A stretch of 64,000 bases of DNA. Source: Acidobacteriota bacterium (lineage in GTDB: Bacteria; Acidobacteriota; Vicinamibacteria; Vicinamibacterales; UBA2999). The notes below the pieces were generated by a model. The model was not told where the DNA came from. It saw only the letters and a program-made list of their open reading frames with translations, and did no database searches. The stretch spans positions 1 through 64,000 of the forward strand of contig JACPCS010000136.1 in NCBI GenBank assembly GCA_016184455.1, read 5' to 3'. The translations under genes and the position numbers were made by a program. This document shows, in pieces, positions 24,636 through 33,537 of the stretch. Every line of letters starts with the position of its first letter. Within the stretch, counting starts at the first letter, position 1.

Positions 24636-27575
24636 ATGATGGGACGTCCTTCCGGCTCCTGGCGGCGGCGTATCCCGAGCGATGTTCGACTTCTGCTGTG
24701 TGCGGTGCTGCTATTCGCTCCAGTCCTGACCCCGGCGTCGGTCGCGGCGCAAGTGACGAGCGGCGCCATATCCGGTGTGATTACCGATACGTCGAACGCC
24801 GTGCTGCCCGGTGTGACGCTAACGCTCCGGAACACCGAGACGGGATTTACCCGGACGACCGTCACCGACGGCGACGGCCGGTACCGGCTCGGGGCGCTTC
24901 CACCGGGGCGGTATGTGATGAGGGCCGAGCTGAGCGGGTTTGCCACGGTCGAGGTGACCGATATCATGCTGACCATCGGCCTCGAGGTCGCGCGCAACCT
25001 TTCATTGCAGCTGGGCAGTCTCCAGGAGTCAGTGACGGTGACCGGGGCGGCCCCGGTAGTGGAAACGACACGCACCGACGTGTCGGGCGTGATCACCCAG
25101 CAGCAGATCGAGACGCTGCCGCTGGCGACACGACAGCCCGTGGGGCTCGCGCTGCTGATGCCCGGCACGAGCCAGGACGCCGTGCGGCCGCGCAAGTTCA
25201 ACGTCAATGTCGGTGCGGGCGCGTTCACGCACGGCTCGGCGCTCCTCGTCGACGGCATGTGGAACAAGGAGGGCAACACCGGCGAGCCGCGGATGGAGCT
25301 TCCGCAGGCGGCCATCCGCGAGTTCAAGGTGTACATCAGCCAGGCTCCGGCGGAGTTCGGATGGACGGCGGGTGGGGCCGTGAGCTTCGAGACGAAGAGC
25401 GGGACGAACCTGTGGAGCGGGGAAGTGTTCGAGTACTTCCGCGACAAGAACCTCAACCGGATGAACCGGTTCGAGCAGGAACGGCACGACACCCGCGGCA
25501 CGCCGGAGCCGGACTTCCGCCGGCATCAGTTCGGCGCGGCGCTCGGCGGCCCCATCGTGCGGGATCGCGTCCACTTCTTCGCCACGGCCGAGCGGACCAA
25601 GACCGACCTCTTCGCCACGGTGACCACGGGGCGGCCGGAGTTCTACTCGGCGCTCGAGGGCACCTTTCCGATTCCGGAATACAGCAACATGGTGTTCGCG
25701 CGGGGCGACGTGCAGATCAGCCAGGCGCAGACGGCGTTCGGGCGGTATGCCTGGCAGGACTCCGACTTCACCTGCGAGGGGTGCGGGGGCCGGTTGGCGG
25801 TCTTCTCGGGAAACGGCATTCAGCAGAAACGCTACTCGTGGGTCGGAGGGCATACCTGGGTCCTGTCGTCCCGGGTGGTGAACGAGCTCCGGGGCCAGGC
25901 GACGAACGTCCATTTCCGCGGGCATCCCCCTGGGGTCAGGGCCCAGGAGAACCTCTATGACAACTCGCCCGCGCGGACTGCGCCACTCACGCGCGTGTTC
26001 AACTTCCCGAGCCTGGTGTGGGGGACGAGCTTCAACGCGTACTCGCTTCAAACCCAGCGGCAGATCAGGGACGACCTGTCGATTGCTGCCGGAAGACACA
26101 CGTGGAAGATTGGGGGCGGCTACCTGCAGATCCCCATTCATGGGGATGTGCGGGAGAACATCGGGGCGTGGACCTTTACGTTCGATCAGCCGTTCGACCC
26201 GAACAACCCTGCAATCATGGCAAACCTGCAGGGCGCCAGGCTGTTCACCGCCGTGGCGCGAAACATCCGGCGGTACAACCCGAACGCGTACTGGGACATG
26301 TACGTCCAGGACGAGTGGAGGCCGGTCTCGACCCTGACGCTGAGCCTCGGGCTGCGCTACGAGTACCAGGGCAAGGCGTTCGGCCAGGGGCTCGACCTCA
26401 ACGACAAGGAAATCTTCCCGACGACCGGCACCAACTTGCAGATTCCGTTCGTGGACTTCAGCCGTCGCGGCGACAAGAACAACTTCGGGCCGCGGCTGGG
26501 GCTTGCCTGGGACGTGAACGAGGGCCGGTCGGTCGTGCGGGCGGGCTACGGGATCTACTACAACCCGATGAATCTGGTCGTGACCCAGGGTGAGGTGACG
26601 AACTTCCGCCAGCCGAACATCAACATCACCAACCCGTCGTATCCGGATCCGTACCGGGGCCTGGACCCGGAGACGTTTGCGTCGACCGCGCCGCAGAACA
26701 TCGTGATCGCGGAGAACGACCTCGAGAACCTGCAGTCACAGGCCTCCACGGTGGGGTTCTCGCAGGAGCTGTCATCCACGCTGGCGATTCACGTGGACGG
26801 CGTCTACAACAAGATGACGAAAGTTCCGCTCACCGTGAACATCAACCCGCGCAGCGACTTGACGACAGGACCGCGGCCGCTTCAGCAGTTCGCCCGTATC
26901 GATCAGGCCCAGTCCATTGGCGAGCTGACGTACAAGGCGCTGATGGTGCGGCTCGACAAGCGATTCGACAGCCGGTACATGTATCTGATCTCCTACACGC
27001 TGGCCAAGGGCGACGGCAACGTCGTGGCGACGGGTCCCTTCACATCGGTCGTCACCCACGCAGAGAATCCTGGGCTCGATTACGGCCCGGCCACCAACGA
27101 CCGGCGCCACGTGCTGGTGGCGAGCGGCTCCGTGCTGCTGCCGTACGACGTGAGTGTGGGCGGTGTATGGACCGTACGATCGACGATGCCGTTCAGCGCG
27201 ATCGCCGGCAGAGATCTGAATGGCGACGCGCTGGTCACCGACTACGTGCCGGGCACGACGCGTTCGATGGGCACTCGCGACAACGCGCGCATGATGGAGG
27301 CGGTGAATGCCTGGCGCGCGGTGAACGGACTCGGACCGATCGCGGCGTCTCAGATTGACGAAAACAGATACAACAGCGTGGACATGCGCGTCAGCAAGGC
27401 ATTCCCGCTCGGCGGGAACAGGCGGGTCGAGCTGATCGCCCAGGTATTCAACGTGTTCGGCACCGACAGCCTACAGGCCGCCTGGACCACCAACGCCCTG
27501 TCCGATTCGTTCGGGCGCATCCTGCAGGCGTTCAATCGCCAGCAGGCAGAGCTTGCCGTGCGGCTCGCCTTCTAA
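24636..27575 (+). CDS. TonB-dependent receptor with carboxypeptidase-like N-terminal domain
   Basis: 979-residue outer-membrane protein. A signal peptide (LLLCAVLLFAPVLTPAS) is followed by a carboxypeptidase regulatory-like beta-sandwich (about 28-115; GAISGVITDTSNAVLPGV, GRYRLGALPPGRYVMRA). A plug (about 120-230; SVTVTGAAPVVETTRTDVSG) and a 22-strand-type barrel ending AELAVRLAF complete it. This is the large acidobacterial/Bacteroidetes-like receptor class, usually for carbohydrate or organic ligands. No SusD-type partner is adjacent. GGAGG at 24627-24631 serves the ATG pair at 24636/24639. Ligand unknown. Confidence 0.92.
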   Translation: MMGRPSGSWRRRIPSDVRLLLCAVLLFAPVLTPASVAAQVTSGAISGVITDTSNAVLPGVTLTLRNTETGFTRTTVTDGDGRYRLGALPPGRYVMRAELSGFATVEVTDIMLTIGLEVARNLSLQLGSLQESVTVTGAAPVVETTRTDVSGVITQQQIETLPLATRQPVGLALLMPGTSQDAVRPRKFNVNVGAGAFTHGSALLVDGMWNKEGNTGEPRMELPQAAIREFKVYISQAPAEFGWTAGGAVSFETKSGTNLWSGEVFEYFRDKNLNRMNRFEQERHDTRGTPEPDFRRHQFGAALGGPIVRDRVHFFATAERTKTDLFATVTTGRPEFYSALEGTFPIPEYSNMVFARGDVQISQAQTAFGRYAWQDSDFTCEGCGGRLAVFSGNGIQQKRYSWVGGHTWVLSSRVVNELRGQATNVHFRGHPPGVRAQENLYDNSPARTAPLTRVFNFPSLVWGTSFNAYSLQTQRQIRDDLSIAAGRHTWKIGGGYLQIPIHGDVRENIGAWTFTFDQPFDPNNPAIMANLQGARLFTAVARNIRRYNPNAYWDMYVQDEWRPVSTLTLSLGLRYEYQGKAFGQGLDLNDKEIFPTTGTNLQIPFVDFSRRGDKNNFGPRLGLAWDVNEGRSVVRAGYGIYYNPMNLVVTQGEVTNFRQPNINITNPSYPDPYRGLDPETFASTAPQNIVIAENDLENLQSQASTVGFSQELSSTLAIHVDGVYNKMTKVPLTVNINPRSDLTTGPRPLQQFARIDQAQSIGELTYKALMVRLDKRFDSRYMYLISYTLAKGDGNVVATGPFTSVVTHAENPGLDYGPATNDRRHVLVASGSVLLPYDVSVGGVWTVRSTMPFSAIAGRDLNGDALVTDYVPGTTRSMGTRDNARMMEAVNAWRAVNGLGPIAASQIDENRYNSVDMRVSKAFPLGGNRRVELIAQVFNVFGTDSLQAAWTTNALSDSFGRILQAFNRQQAELAVRLAF

Positions 27576-27583
27576 GGGCCTGC

Positions 27584-30391
27584 TCAGCTCACGGGCCGTC
27601 CCTCGGCGTCGCGGATCTCCACGGCGCCGAGGTTCAGCTTCCGCAGCTCCGGCTCGATCACCTTCCGGTCGCCCACCGCGATCACAACCAGCCGATCCGG
27701 CACGAGATACTTCCGCGCGACCTGGAGCGCCTGTTCGGCCGTGACCGCGCGCACCTCCTGCGCGTAGCGCGTGTAGTAGTCGAGCCCCAGGTCGTAGATG
27801 AAGATGTTCGAGAAGCTGTTCACCGCATTGACGCTCGTCTCGAACGCGCCGGGCAGCGAGTTGGCGAGCGCCTCCTTCGCCTTCTGCAGCTCCTCGACGG
27901 TCATCGGCTGGGCGATCATGCCGTTGATCTCGTTGAAGATCTCGGTGACCGCCGGCGCCGTCACATCGGTCCGGATGCCGCCGGCCACGAGGAACGGCCC
28001 CGGACTGCGCAGAAACACGAACTGCGACCTGGCGCCGTAGGTGTAGCCGCGGCGCTCGCGCAGGTTCATGTTGATGCGGCTCGAGAAGAGCCCGCCCAGG
28101 GCGTTGTTCATCACCTGCAGCGCGCGGAAGTCGGGCGACGAGCGGGCCGCGCCGATGGACGCGACCCGCAGCTGCGTCTGCGGCGTGCCCGGCTTGTCGA
28201 CGATCACCAGCCGCGCCTTCGTCGTCTCGGGGACGCCGAGTGAGGGACGCGCGGGGGTCCCGCGCGACCACGACCCGAACGCCTTCTCGGCGAGCGCGCG
28301 CAGCTCGTTCATCGAGATGTCGCCGGCGACGACGAGCGCGGCGTTGTTGGGTACGAAGTGCTGCTTCCAGAACGCCAGCATCTCGTCGCGCGTCATCCCC
28401 GTGTTCGACGCTTCGGTGCCGAGCTCCACGTACCCGTACGGATGCCGCTGGCCGTAGAGCGCCGCCGCCATCACCTGCCCGGCCACCTGCGCCGGGTTGT
28501 CGCGCTGCTGCACGAGCTGCCCGAGACGCTGGCCACGCTGCCGCTCGACTTCGGCGGCTGGAAACGCCGGGCGCAGCGTGATGTCGGCCATGAGGTCGAG
28601 CGTCGCGGCGAAGTTCTTCGAGAGCGATCGACCGCTGATCGTCGTCGCATCGGTGCTGCTCCCGGTCGTGAGCGAGGCGCCAAGCCGCGCGACCTCGTCG
28701 GCAATCTGCAGCGCGCTGCGCGTGGCGGTCCCCTCATCGAGCATGGCGGCGACGAAGTTGGCGAGTCCGGGCCGATCGGCTGGATTCGCGTCGCTCCCCG
28801 TCCTGAAGACGAGGTTGGCGGCGACGATCGGCAGGCCGCGGCGCTCGCTGAGAATGAGCGTCAGTCCGTTGGGAAGCACCGCGGAGGTCGGCGTGGCCAC
28901 CTGCAGCGGGCGCGGTGGACCGGCGGGCGGCATTTCATTGCGCCATGGCTCGTCGGCGTTGATCGACTGGCCCCCCTCGCCCGACTGCGCCGACGCCTGC
29001 GAGGGGGCGGGCCCGGCCGCGGAAGACGGCGGCTGCCCGGGGACGGCGTGCACGACGACGCGCGTGTTCGTCGTCAGGTGGTCGCGTACGAACGCATGCA
29101 CCGATGCGGGCGTCGCCGAGCGGTAGCGCTGGATGTCCTTGGCCAGGAAGTCGGGCGTGCCAAGGTAGTGGTTGTACATGTTCAGCCGGTCCGCCACGCC
29201 GCCGAACCCGCCGAGCCGCTCGAGGCCGCCGACGATCGCCGTCTCGATCGTGTTGCGCGCCTGCTCGAGCTCCGCGGCCGACGGCGGCGCGGCGCCGAGC
29301 GCCGCCAGCTCCTCGTCGATCGCGCGCTCCAGCTCCTCGACCGTGTGCCCGGGCCGGGCGGTCGCCTGGACGCGGAACATCGAGCCGAGCGTCAGCGACT
29401 CCTGAAACGCGACGACGTTCTGCGCGATCTGCTTTTCGTAGACCAGCTTCTTGTACAGGCGGCTGGCGCGGCCGCCGCCGAGCACGTGTGCCGCGAGCTC
29501 GGCGTCCGCGTCGCCGGGCGCGAAGATCCGCGGGGTGAGCCACGTCATGTAGACACGCGGCAGCTCGACGCGCGACGGCACGACCTTCTGCCGCTCGGCC
29601 GTGATTGGCGGCGTCTTCGCCGTAATCGGCGGCACCGCCGGTCCGCGCCGCAGCGTCCCGAAGTACTGCTCCACGAGCGTCTTCGTCTGGGCCACCTCGA
29701 TGTCGCCCACGATCGCGAGGCTCGCGTTGTTCGGCGCGTAGTACTGCCGGAAGAACCGGTTCACGTCGTCGAGCCGCACGGCCTGGATGTCCTCGTGCGT
29801 GCCGATCACGTTGCCGTAGTACGGATGCCCGGGAGGAAACAGCGTCTGGATGAGCGCTTCCTCGGCAAGGCCGTAGGGCTGGTTCTCGACGCTCTGCCGG
29901 CGTTCGTTGCGGACGACGTCCTGCTGGTTCGAGAGCGCCGCCTGGTCGACCTTCTCGAGGAGATACCCCATGCGATCCGACTCGAGCCACAGCGCGAGCG
30001 CGAGCTGATTCGCGGGGACCGTCTCGAAGTAGTTGGTGCGGTCGTAGTCGGTGGTGCCGTTCAGGCCGGTGGCGCCGGCCGCCTCGAGCAGTTGAAAGTG
30101 GCCGTCCGGCGGCACGTGCTTCGAGCCCTGGAACATCATGTGCTCGAACAGGTGCGCGAAGCCGGTGCGCCCCGGCTCCTCGTTGGCCGGACCGACGTGG
30201 TACCACAGGTTCACCGCGACGACCGGAAGCCGCCGATCCTGGCGGACGATCACCTCCAGCCCGTTCGGAAGCGTGAACTTCTCGAAGTCGAGCCGCGGGA
30301 TGTCGCTCTGGCCACGTACGGAGCGCCCGGCTTCAGCCGGACCGAGCAGGATGAATGCGACGACAAGGCCAACGAACGCGCGCGTACGCAT
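27584..30391 (-). CDS. M16 zinc protease, tandem-domain
   Basis: 935 residues with a signal-like N-terminus and two M16 halves. The active inverted zinc motif HLFEH is in GFAHLFEHMMFQGSKH (about residue 80), with a downstream glutamate in the ENQPYGLAEE region. The second half (about 490-930) has lost HxxEH and has RRGYTYGARSQF, the usual substrate-binding partner. Likely periplasmic peptide degradation. Its Shine-Dalgarno AAGGAG lies inside the last codons of the glycosylase gene upstream. Part of the N-terminal LLGPAEAGRS is encoded by a piece of palindromic element (30327-30343). Confidence 0.92.
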   Translation of the reverse strand: MRTRAFVGLVVAFILLGPAEAGRSVRGQSDIPRLDFEKFTLPNGLEVIVRQDRRLPVVAVNLWYHVGPANEEPGRTGFAHLFEHMMFQGSKHVPPDGHFQLLEAAGATGLNGTTDYDRTNYFETVPANQLALALWLESDRMGYLLEKVDQAALSNQQDVVRNERRQSVENQPYGLAEEALIQTLFPPGHPYYGNVIGTHEDIQAVRLDDVNRFFRQYYAPNNASLAIVGDIEVAQTKTLVEQYFGTLRRGPAVPPITAKTPPITAERQKVVPSRVELPRVYMTWLTPRIFAPGDADAELAAHVLGGGRASRLYKKLVYEKQIAQNVVAFQESLTLGSMFRVQATARPGHTVEELERAIDEELAALGAAPPSAAELEQARNTIETAIVGGLERLGGFGGVADRLNMYNHYLGTPDFLAKDIQRYRSATPASVHAFVRDHLTTNTRVVVHAVPGQPPSSAAGPAPSQASAQSGEGGQSINADEPWRNEMPPAGPPRPLQVATPTSAVLPNGLTLILSERRGLPIVAANLVFRTGSDANPADRPGLANFVAAMLDEGTATRSALQIADEVARLGASLTTGSSTDATTISGRSLSKNFAATLDLMADITLRPAFPAAEVERQRGQRLGQLVQQRDNPAQVAGQVMAAALYGQRHPYGYVELGTEASNTGMTRDEMLAFWKQHFVPNNAALVVAGDISMNELRALAEKAFGSWSRGTPARPSLGVPETTKARLVIVDKPGTPQTQLRVASIGAARSSPDFRALQVMNNALGGLFSSRINMNLRERRGYTYGARSQFVFLRSPGPFLVAGGIRTDVTAPAVTEIFNEINGMIAQPMTVEELQKAKEALANSLPGAFETSVNAVNSFSNIFIYDLGLDYYTRYAQEVRAVTAEQALQVARKYLVPDRLVVIAVGDRKVIEPELRKLNLGAVEIRDAEGRPVS
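30327..30343 (+). repeat. Arm of a family-3 palindromic element inside the M16 signal region
   Basis: CCGGCTTCAGCCGGACC is identical to the right arm of the 64-bp element at 40832-40895. The opposite arm is not clear here; GGCCACGTACGG just before it resembles the element interior. It therefore looks like a partial copy. Confidence 0.55.
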
Positions 30392-30395
30392 CGAC

Positions 30396-31064
30396 TTACT
30401 CCTTCAGCGGGACATTACGACCACCCCAACGCGCAAAATCCGCGCGTTGGGGGCCCCGGTTGTCCAGGCTCGCCCACAGATACCAGCAGGCGACCGATCG
30501 GTACGGACGCCAGGCCTCGCCGAGCCGCAGGAGGCGCGTGGGCGAGGGCGCAGTGCGCAGACGATACGCCCGCTGCACGGCTTTGACAATGCCCAGATCG
30601 CCGACCGGCAGCACGTCAGGACGATGCAGGCGAAACATCAGGAACATCTCGGCCGTCCACCGGCCGATCCCCTTGACCTCCGTCAATGCGGCGATCACCT
30701 CGTCGTCCGGCAGACGGTCCAGGGCGGCGAGCGGCAGTGAGCCCTGCTCCACCCGGCGGCACAGGTCGCGCACGTAGGCGAGCTTCTGCGCGCTGAGACC
30801 GACGGCGCGGAGACGCGCGTCGGGCGTGGCCGCGACGGCCCCCGGCGTCGGAGTGCCATCGTAGAGCGCTGCGAATCGGCCCTCGATGGTGGCCGACGCC
30901 CTGGTCGACAGCTGCTGCGAAATGATGGCGTGGACGAGCGCCCGGAACGGATCGGTGTGCTGCGCATCGGCGAGGCCGCACGGTCCGTAGCGGCGAATCA
31001 AATCGCGTAACACCGGATCGCGGCGGGCGAGCAGGCGTCTGGCCCTCGTGTAATCGATCGACAC
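30396..31064 (-). CDS. DNA-3-methyladenine glycosylase (AlkA-type HhH-GPD)
   Basis: Removes alkylated bases in base-excision repair. 222 residues; HhH motif LTEVKGIGRWTAEMFLMFRL and the catalytic Asp in LPVGDLGIVKAV, with IISQQLSTRASATIEGRF upstream. The last ~20 residues (NRGPQRADFARWGG onward) are encoded by REP-like copy C, so the natural tail appears replaced. Four bp separate its stop from the M16 start and two bp separate it from the SIMPL gene: one operon. Confidence 0.88.
   Translation of the reverse strand: MSIDYTRARRLLARRDPVLRDLIRRYGPCGLADAQHTDPFRALVHAIISQQLSTRASATIEGRFAALYDGTPTPGAVAATPDARLRAVGLSAQKLAYVRDLCRRVEQGSLPLAALDRLPDDEVIAALTEVKGIGRWTAEMFLMFRLHRPDVLPVGDLGIVKAVQRAYRLRTAPSPTRLLRLGEAWRPYRSVACWYLWASLDNRGPQRADFARWGGRNVPLKE
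30421..30462 (+). repeat. REP-like palindrome, family 1, copy C (inside coding sequence)
   Basis: CCACCCCAACGCGC...GCGCGTTGGGGGCCCCGG, an 11-bp stem around a short AAAATCC loop, with the same exit as copies B and D. It lies wholly inside the 3' end of the glycosylase gene and is translated there. Confidence 0.85.
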
Positions 31065-31066
31065 GC

Positions 31067-31774
31067 CTAGGGGAGCTCCGCCGTCAGGGTCACCTGCGCG
31101 CGGAACTCGATCTGCCCCACGGCGATTGGCGGCGCGTCCGACGCCTGGAATGCCTCACGCGCCGCGATCACGGGGGGCGGCGGGCGTGACACGACCCCGT
31201 GTTCTTCGATGCGAACCACGCGTCCAATAGTATCGCCACGCAGGCCGCGCACGACGGCGTTCGCTCTGTCGAAGGCATCCTCGACGGCACGCCGCAGCGC
31301 CTCGCGCTCGAGCGTGGCGCTGTCCTTGACATCGAACCGGATGCCGGCGACGGCGGTCGCGCCCGATTCGACGCCGTTCTCCAGCAGCTCGCCGACGCGC
31401 TCGACCTCATCCACACGGATCTCGATGGTGTTGCGTGCCACGTAACCGCGCGGCACGCGGCGATTGTTCACGAAGTCCCACTCCTGCTGCAGGTCGTACG
31501 CGATCGTGCGAATCGCGTCCGCCGGCACACCGGCCGCGCGCAGTGTGTCCTGGACGGGCTTCATGATCTCCGCGTTGCGCCGCTGCGCCTCCCGCGGGTT
31601 GCCGGCGCGCGACTCCGCCGTCAGCGTGATCCACGCACGATCGGGCGGGGCCTGCACGAGCCCCTCGCCGGTCACGACGACGACGGAGGCGTTGGGCGTC
31701 TGCTGGGCCGCCGCGGCGGCCGGCAGGGCGAGCACGAGGATGAGGACGGCGGCGCGAATCTGCGGCTGACTCAC
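31067..31774 (-). CDS. SIMPL-domain (DUF541) periplasmic protein
   Basis: 235 residues: signal peptide (AAVLILVLALPAAAAAQ) and a SIMPL domain with VTGEGLVQAPPDRAWITLT and VPRGYVARNTIEIRVDEV. Members are exported oligomeric proteins linked to oxidative stress or an unknown envelope role. Start is GTG with AAAGGAG 6 bases upstream. First gene of SIMPL-alkA-M16. Confidence 0.88.
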   Translation of the reverse strand: MSQPQIRAAVLILVLALPAAAAAQQTPNASVVVVTGEGLVQAPPDRAWITLTAESRAGNPREAQRRNAEIMKPVQDTLRAAGVPADAIRTIAYDLQQEWDFVNNRRVPRGYVARNTIEIRVDEVERVGELLENGVESGATAVAGIRFDVKDSATLEREALRRAVEDAFDRANAVVRGLRGDTIGRVVRIEEHGVVSRPPPPVIAAREAFQASDAPPIAVGQIEFRAQVTLTAELP

Positions 31775-31866
31775 GATGTCTCCTTTCAGCGGCAGGGCCC
31801 TCTCTATTGTGACGCGCGGCGGCCTGCTCAGGTTTGGAGGCGCGGCGCGCGTGCCACAATGTCGCC

Positions 31867-32295
31867 GTGGAGATCTCGCAGGTCCGGAAACGGCTCACGC
31901 AGGCCATCACCGCCGCGCGCGAACGGGCGCGCCGCCGGCGCGAGCAGACGGCCGAGGCCGAGACGGCCTACACGGCCTTCCTCCAGCAGGTCGCGACGCC
32001 CGTCACCAAGCAGCTCGCAAACGCGCTCAAGGCCGAGGGCTATCTCTTTACCGTCTTCACGCCGGGCGATGGGCTTCGCCTCGCTTCCGACCGCGGCCGC
32101 GACGACTACGTCGAGTTCGCGCTCGACACGGCCGCCGAGCCGCCGCAGGTCATCGGCCGTATCAGCCTGACACGCGGCTCGCGCACGCTCACCGACGAGC
32201 GACCCATCAGGCCCGGCGCGGCGCCGAGCGCGATTGCAGAAGAGGACGTCCTGAGCTTTCTGCTCGACGCGCTGGGGCCGTGGTTGGACCGGTGA
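31867..32295 (+). CDS. Conserved hypothetical coiled-coil protein
   Basis: 142 residues. The first 35 form a charged helix (RKRLTQAITAARERARRRRE). The rest is a small alpha/beta domain with GYLFTVFTPGDGLRLASD, and it has no signal peptide. I do not recognise the family. Start GTG at 31867; an upstream TTG would add 11 residues. Confidence 0.6.
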   Translation: MEISQVRKRLTQAITAARERARRRREQTAEAETAYTAFLQQVATPVTKQLANALKAEGYLFTVFTPGDGLRLASDRGRDDYVEFALDTAAEPPQVIGRISLTRGSRTLTDERPIRPGAAPSAIAEEDVLSFLLDALGPWLDR

Positions 32296-32309
32296 TCCCT
32301 GATCTCACC

Positions 32310-32355
32310 TAGATTAAGGACTAAAGACGAGAGACTAGCTAAAGACCAAAGACGA
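32310..32355. repeat. Short-word direct repeat (GACTAAAGAC type)
   Basis: Near-tandem copies of TAAAGACnA lie between the hypothetical gene and menG, AT-rich against the local GC. Unlike other word arrays here only one arm is clear, so it may be a half-element. Confidence 0.5.
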
Positions 32356-32359
32356 ACGG

Positions 32360-33064
32360 CTACGCCTTCCGCGCCGTGTGGATCGCCATCAGGCCGCCCA
32401 GCACCGGCACGACACGGACGTCCGTGAATCCCACCTGATCCATCAGCCGCGCCACCCCGTTCGCACCGGGATACAGCCGGATCGACTCGGGAATGTAGCG
32501 ATATGTGTCCGGGTCTCGGTGCAACGCCAGGCCCAGCGTCGAGCCGACGACAGTCAGGTACGCGAGATAGACGGCGCGCACGATCGGGTTCTCCGGCCGA
32601 TTGAAGTCGAGCGACAGCAGCCGCCCGCCTGGCGCGAGCACACGGTGAATCTCGACGAGCGCGGCGCGGAGATCGGGCACGTTGCGCAGTCCATAGCCGG
32701 TGGTCACGACGTCGAACCGCGCAGCACCGAACGGGAGCGCCAGCATGTCGGCGGTGACGAGATGCGTCTTCGTCCCACGATCGCGTGCCAGCTCCAGCAT
32801 CCGGTGCGTGATGTCGACGCCCACGGCAAGGCGCGCCCGCTCGGCCGCCGCGAACAGCAGATCGCCGGTGCCGCAGGCCAGGTCGAGCACCCGGTCGCGG
32901 GCGCCGAGGCCGGCCAGCTCGATGAGCCGGCGCTTCCAACGCCGATCGCGGCCGTACGAGAGCACGACCGTGATGAAGTCGTAGCGGTCGGCAATCGCCG
33001 CAAACAGCCGCCGCACGTAGCGGCGCTTGCCTTCAGGAGTGGAGATGGTGGAACGGAGTCTCAA
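32360..33064 (-). CDS. menG: Demethylmenaquinone methyltransferase MenG/UbiE
   Basis: Last step of menaquinone synthesis: SAM-dependent C-methylation. 234 residues with YDFITVVLSYGRDRRWKRRL, SAM motif I VLDLACGTGDLLFAAA, TTGYGLRNVPDLRAALVEIHR and PGGRLLSLDFNRPENP, all UbiE signatures. The frame has no ATG near the expected N-terminus; a TTG at 33064 (MRLRSTISTPEGKRRY) is the best start and abuts REP-like copy D. Confidence 0.92.
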   Translation of the reverse strand: MRLRSTISTPEGKRRYVRRLFAAIADRYDFITVVLSYGRDRRWKRRLIELAGLGARDRVLDLACGTGDLLFAAAERARLAVGVDITHRMLELARDRGTKTHLVTADMLALPFGAARFDVVTTGYGLRNVPDLRAALVEIHRVLAPGGRLLSLDFNRPENPIVRAVYLAYLTVVGSTLGLALHRDPDTYRYIPESIRLYPGANGVARLMDQVGFTDVRVVPVLGGLMAIHTARKA

Positions 33065-33075
33065 AGCGGGGCCTC

Positions 33076-33143
33076 CGGCCGGGGGCCCCCATCGCGCCTG
33101 CGCGATGGGGTGGCGTCGCGCGGACTTTGCGCGTTGGGGTGCT
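33076..33143 (-). repeat. REP-like palindrome, family 1, copy D
   Basis: Read on the minus strand it starts at the TAG of the cupredoxin gene and runs CACCCCAACGCGC, a GACGCC spacer, CCCCATCGCGC/GCGCGATGGGG and GGCCCCCGG. The double-palindrome form is the same as copy A. It ends 11 bp before the proposed start of menG. Confidence 0.85.
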
Positions 33144-33537
33144 AGTTGACGCGGATCGTACCCCGCATCATCAGCCGGTGAGGACGGCAGACGTACTCGT
33201 AGGTGCCCGGCGTCTTCGGCATGTCGATGACGATGGTCTCGGTCTCGTTCCACGTAATCGGATCGAGCGCGGCGTCGAGCACCGGGACGGCAAAGTCGTG
33301 CGTCATCCCGCGATCCCGATTCTCGAGCACGACGCGCACCCGCTCGCCCGCCCGGACCTCCAGCGTCGGGTTCGGCGTGTGCAGATCGTCTTCGAAGTAA
33401 AAGGCCATGTCGTGCACGACGAGCGTGATCTCGCGCGACGGCGTGCTGCTCACCGCGGGCAGCAGCGCCACGAGCACCATGAGCAGCGCGAGCGCCGCCA
33501 CAGCGCGTCCCGAAATCGTGCGACCACAGATACTCAT
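33142..33537 (-). CDS. Small secreted cupredoxin
   Basis: 131 residues with signal peptide (AVAALALLMVLVALLPAV) and one cupredoxin domain. Type-1 copper ligands are visible: His in RGMTHDFAVP, then Cys-x2-His and Met in YEYVCRPHRLMMRGTI. Likely an electron carrier or copper-binding partner for the multicopper oxidase two genes upstream. Start overlaps the ZIP stop by 4 bp. The stop TAG touches REP-like copy D. Confidence 0.87.
   Translation of the reverse strand: MSICGRTISGRAVAALALLMVLVALLPAVSSTPSREITLVVHDMAFYFEDDLHTPNPTLEVRAGERVRVVLENRDRGMTHDFAVPVLDAALDPITWNETETIVIDMPKTPGTYEYVCRPHRLMMRGTIRVN

Noticed and set aside
28358..30586. 742-codon plus-strand frame opposite the M16 protease
   Set aside because: His/Arg/Val-rich antisense composition; the minus strand has the HxxEH protease motifs.
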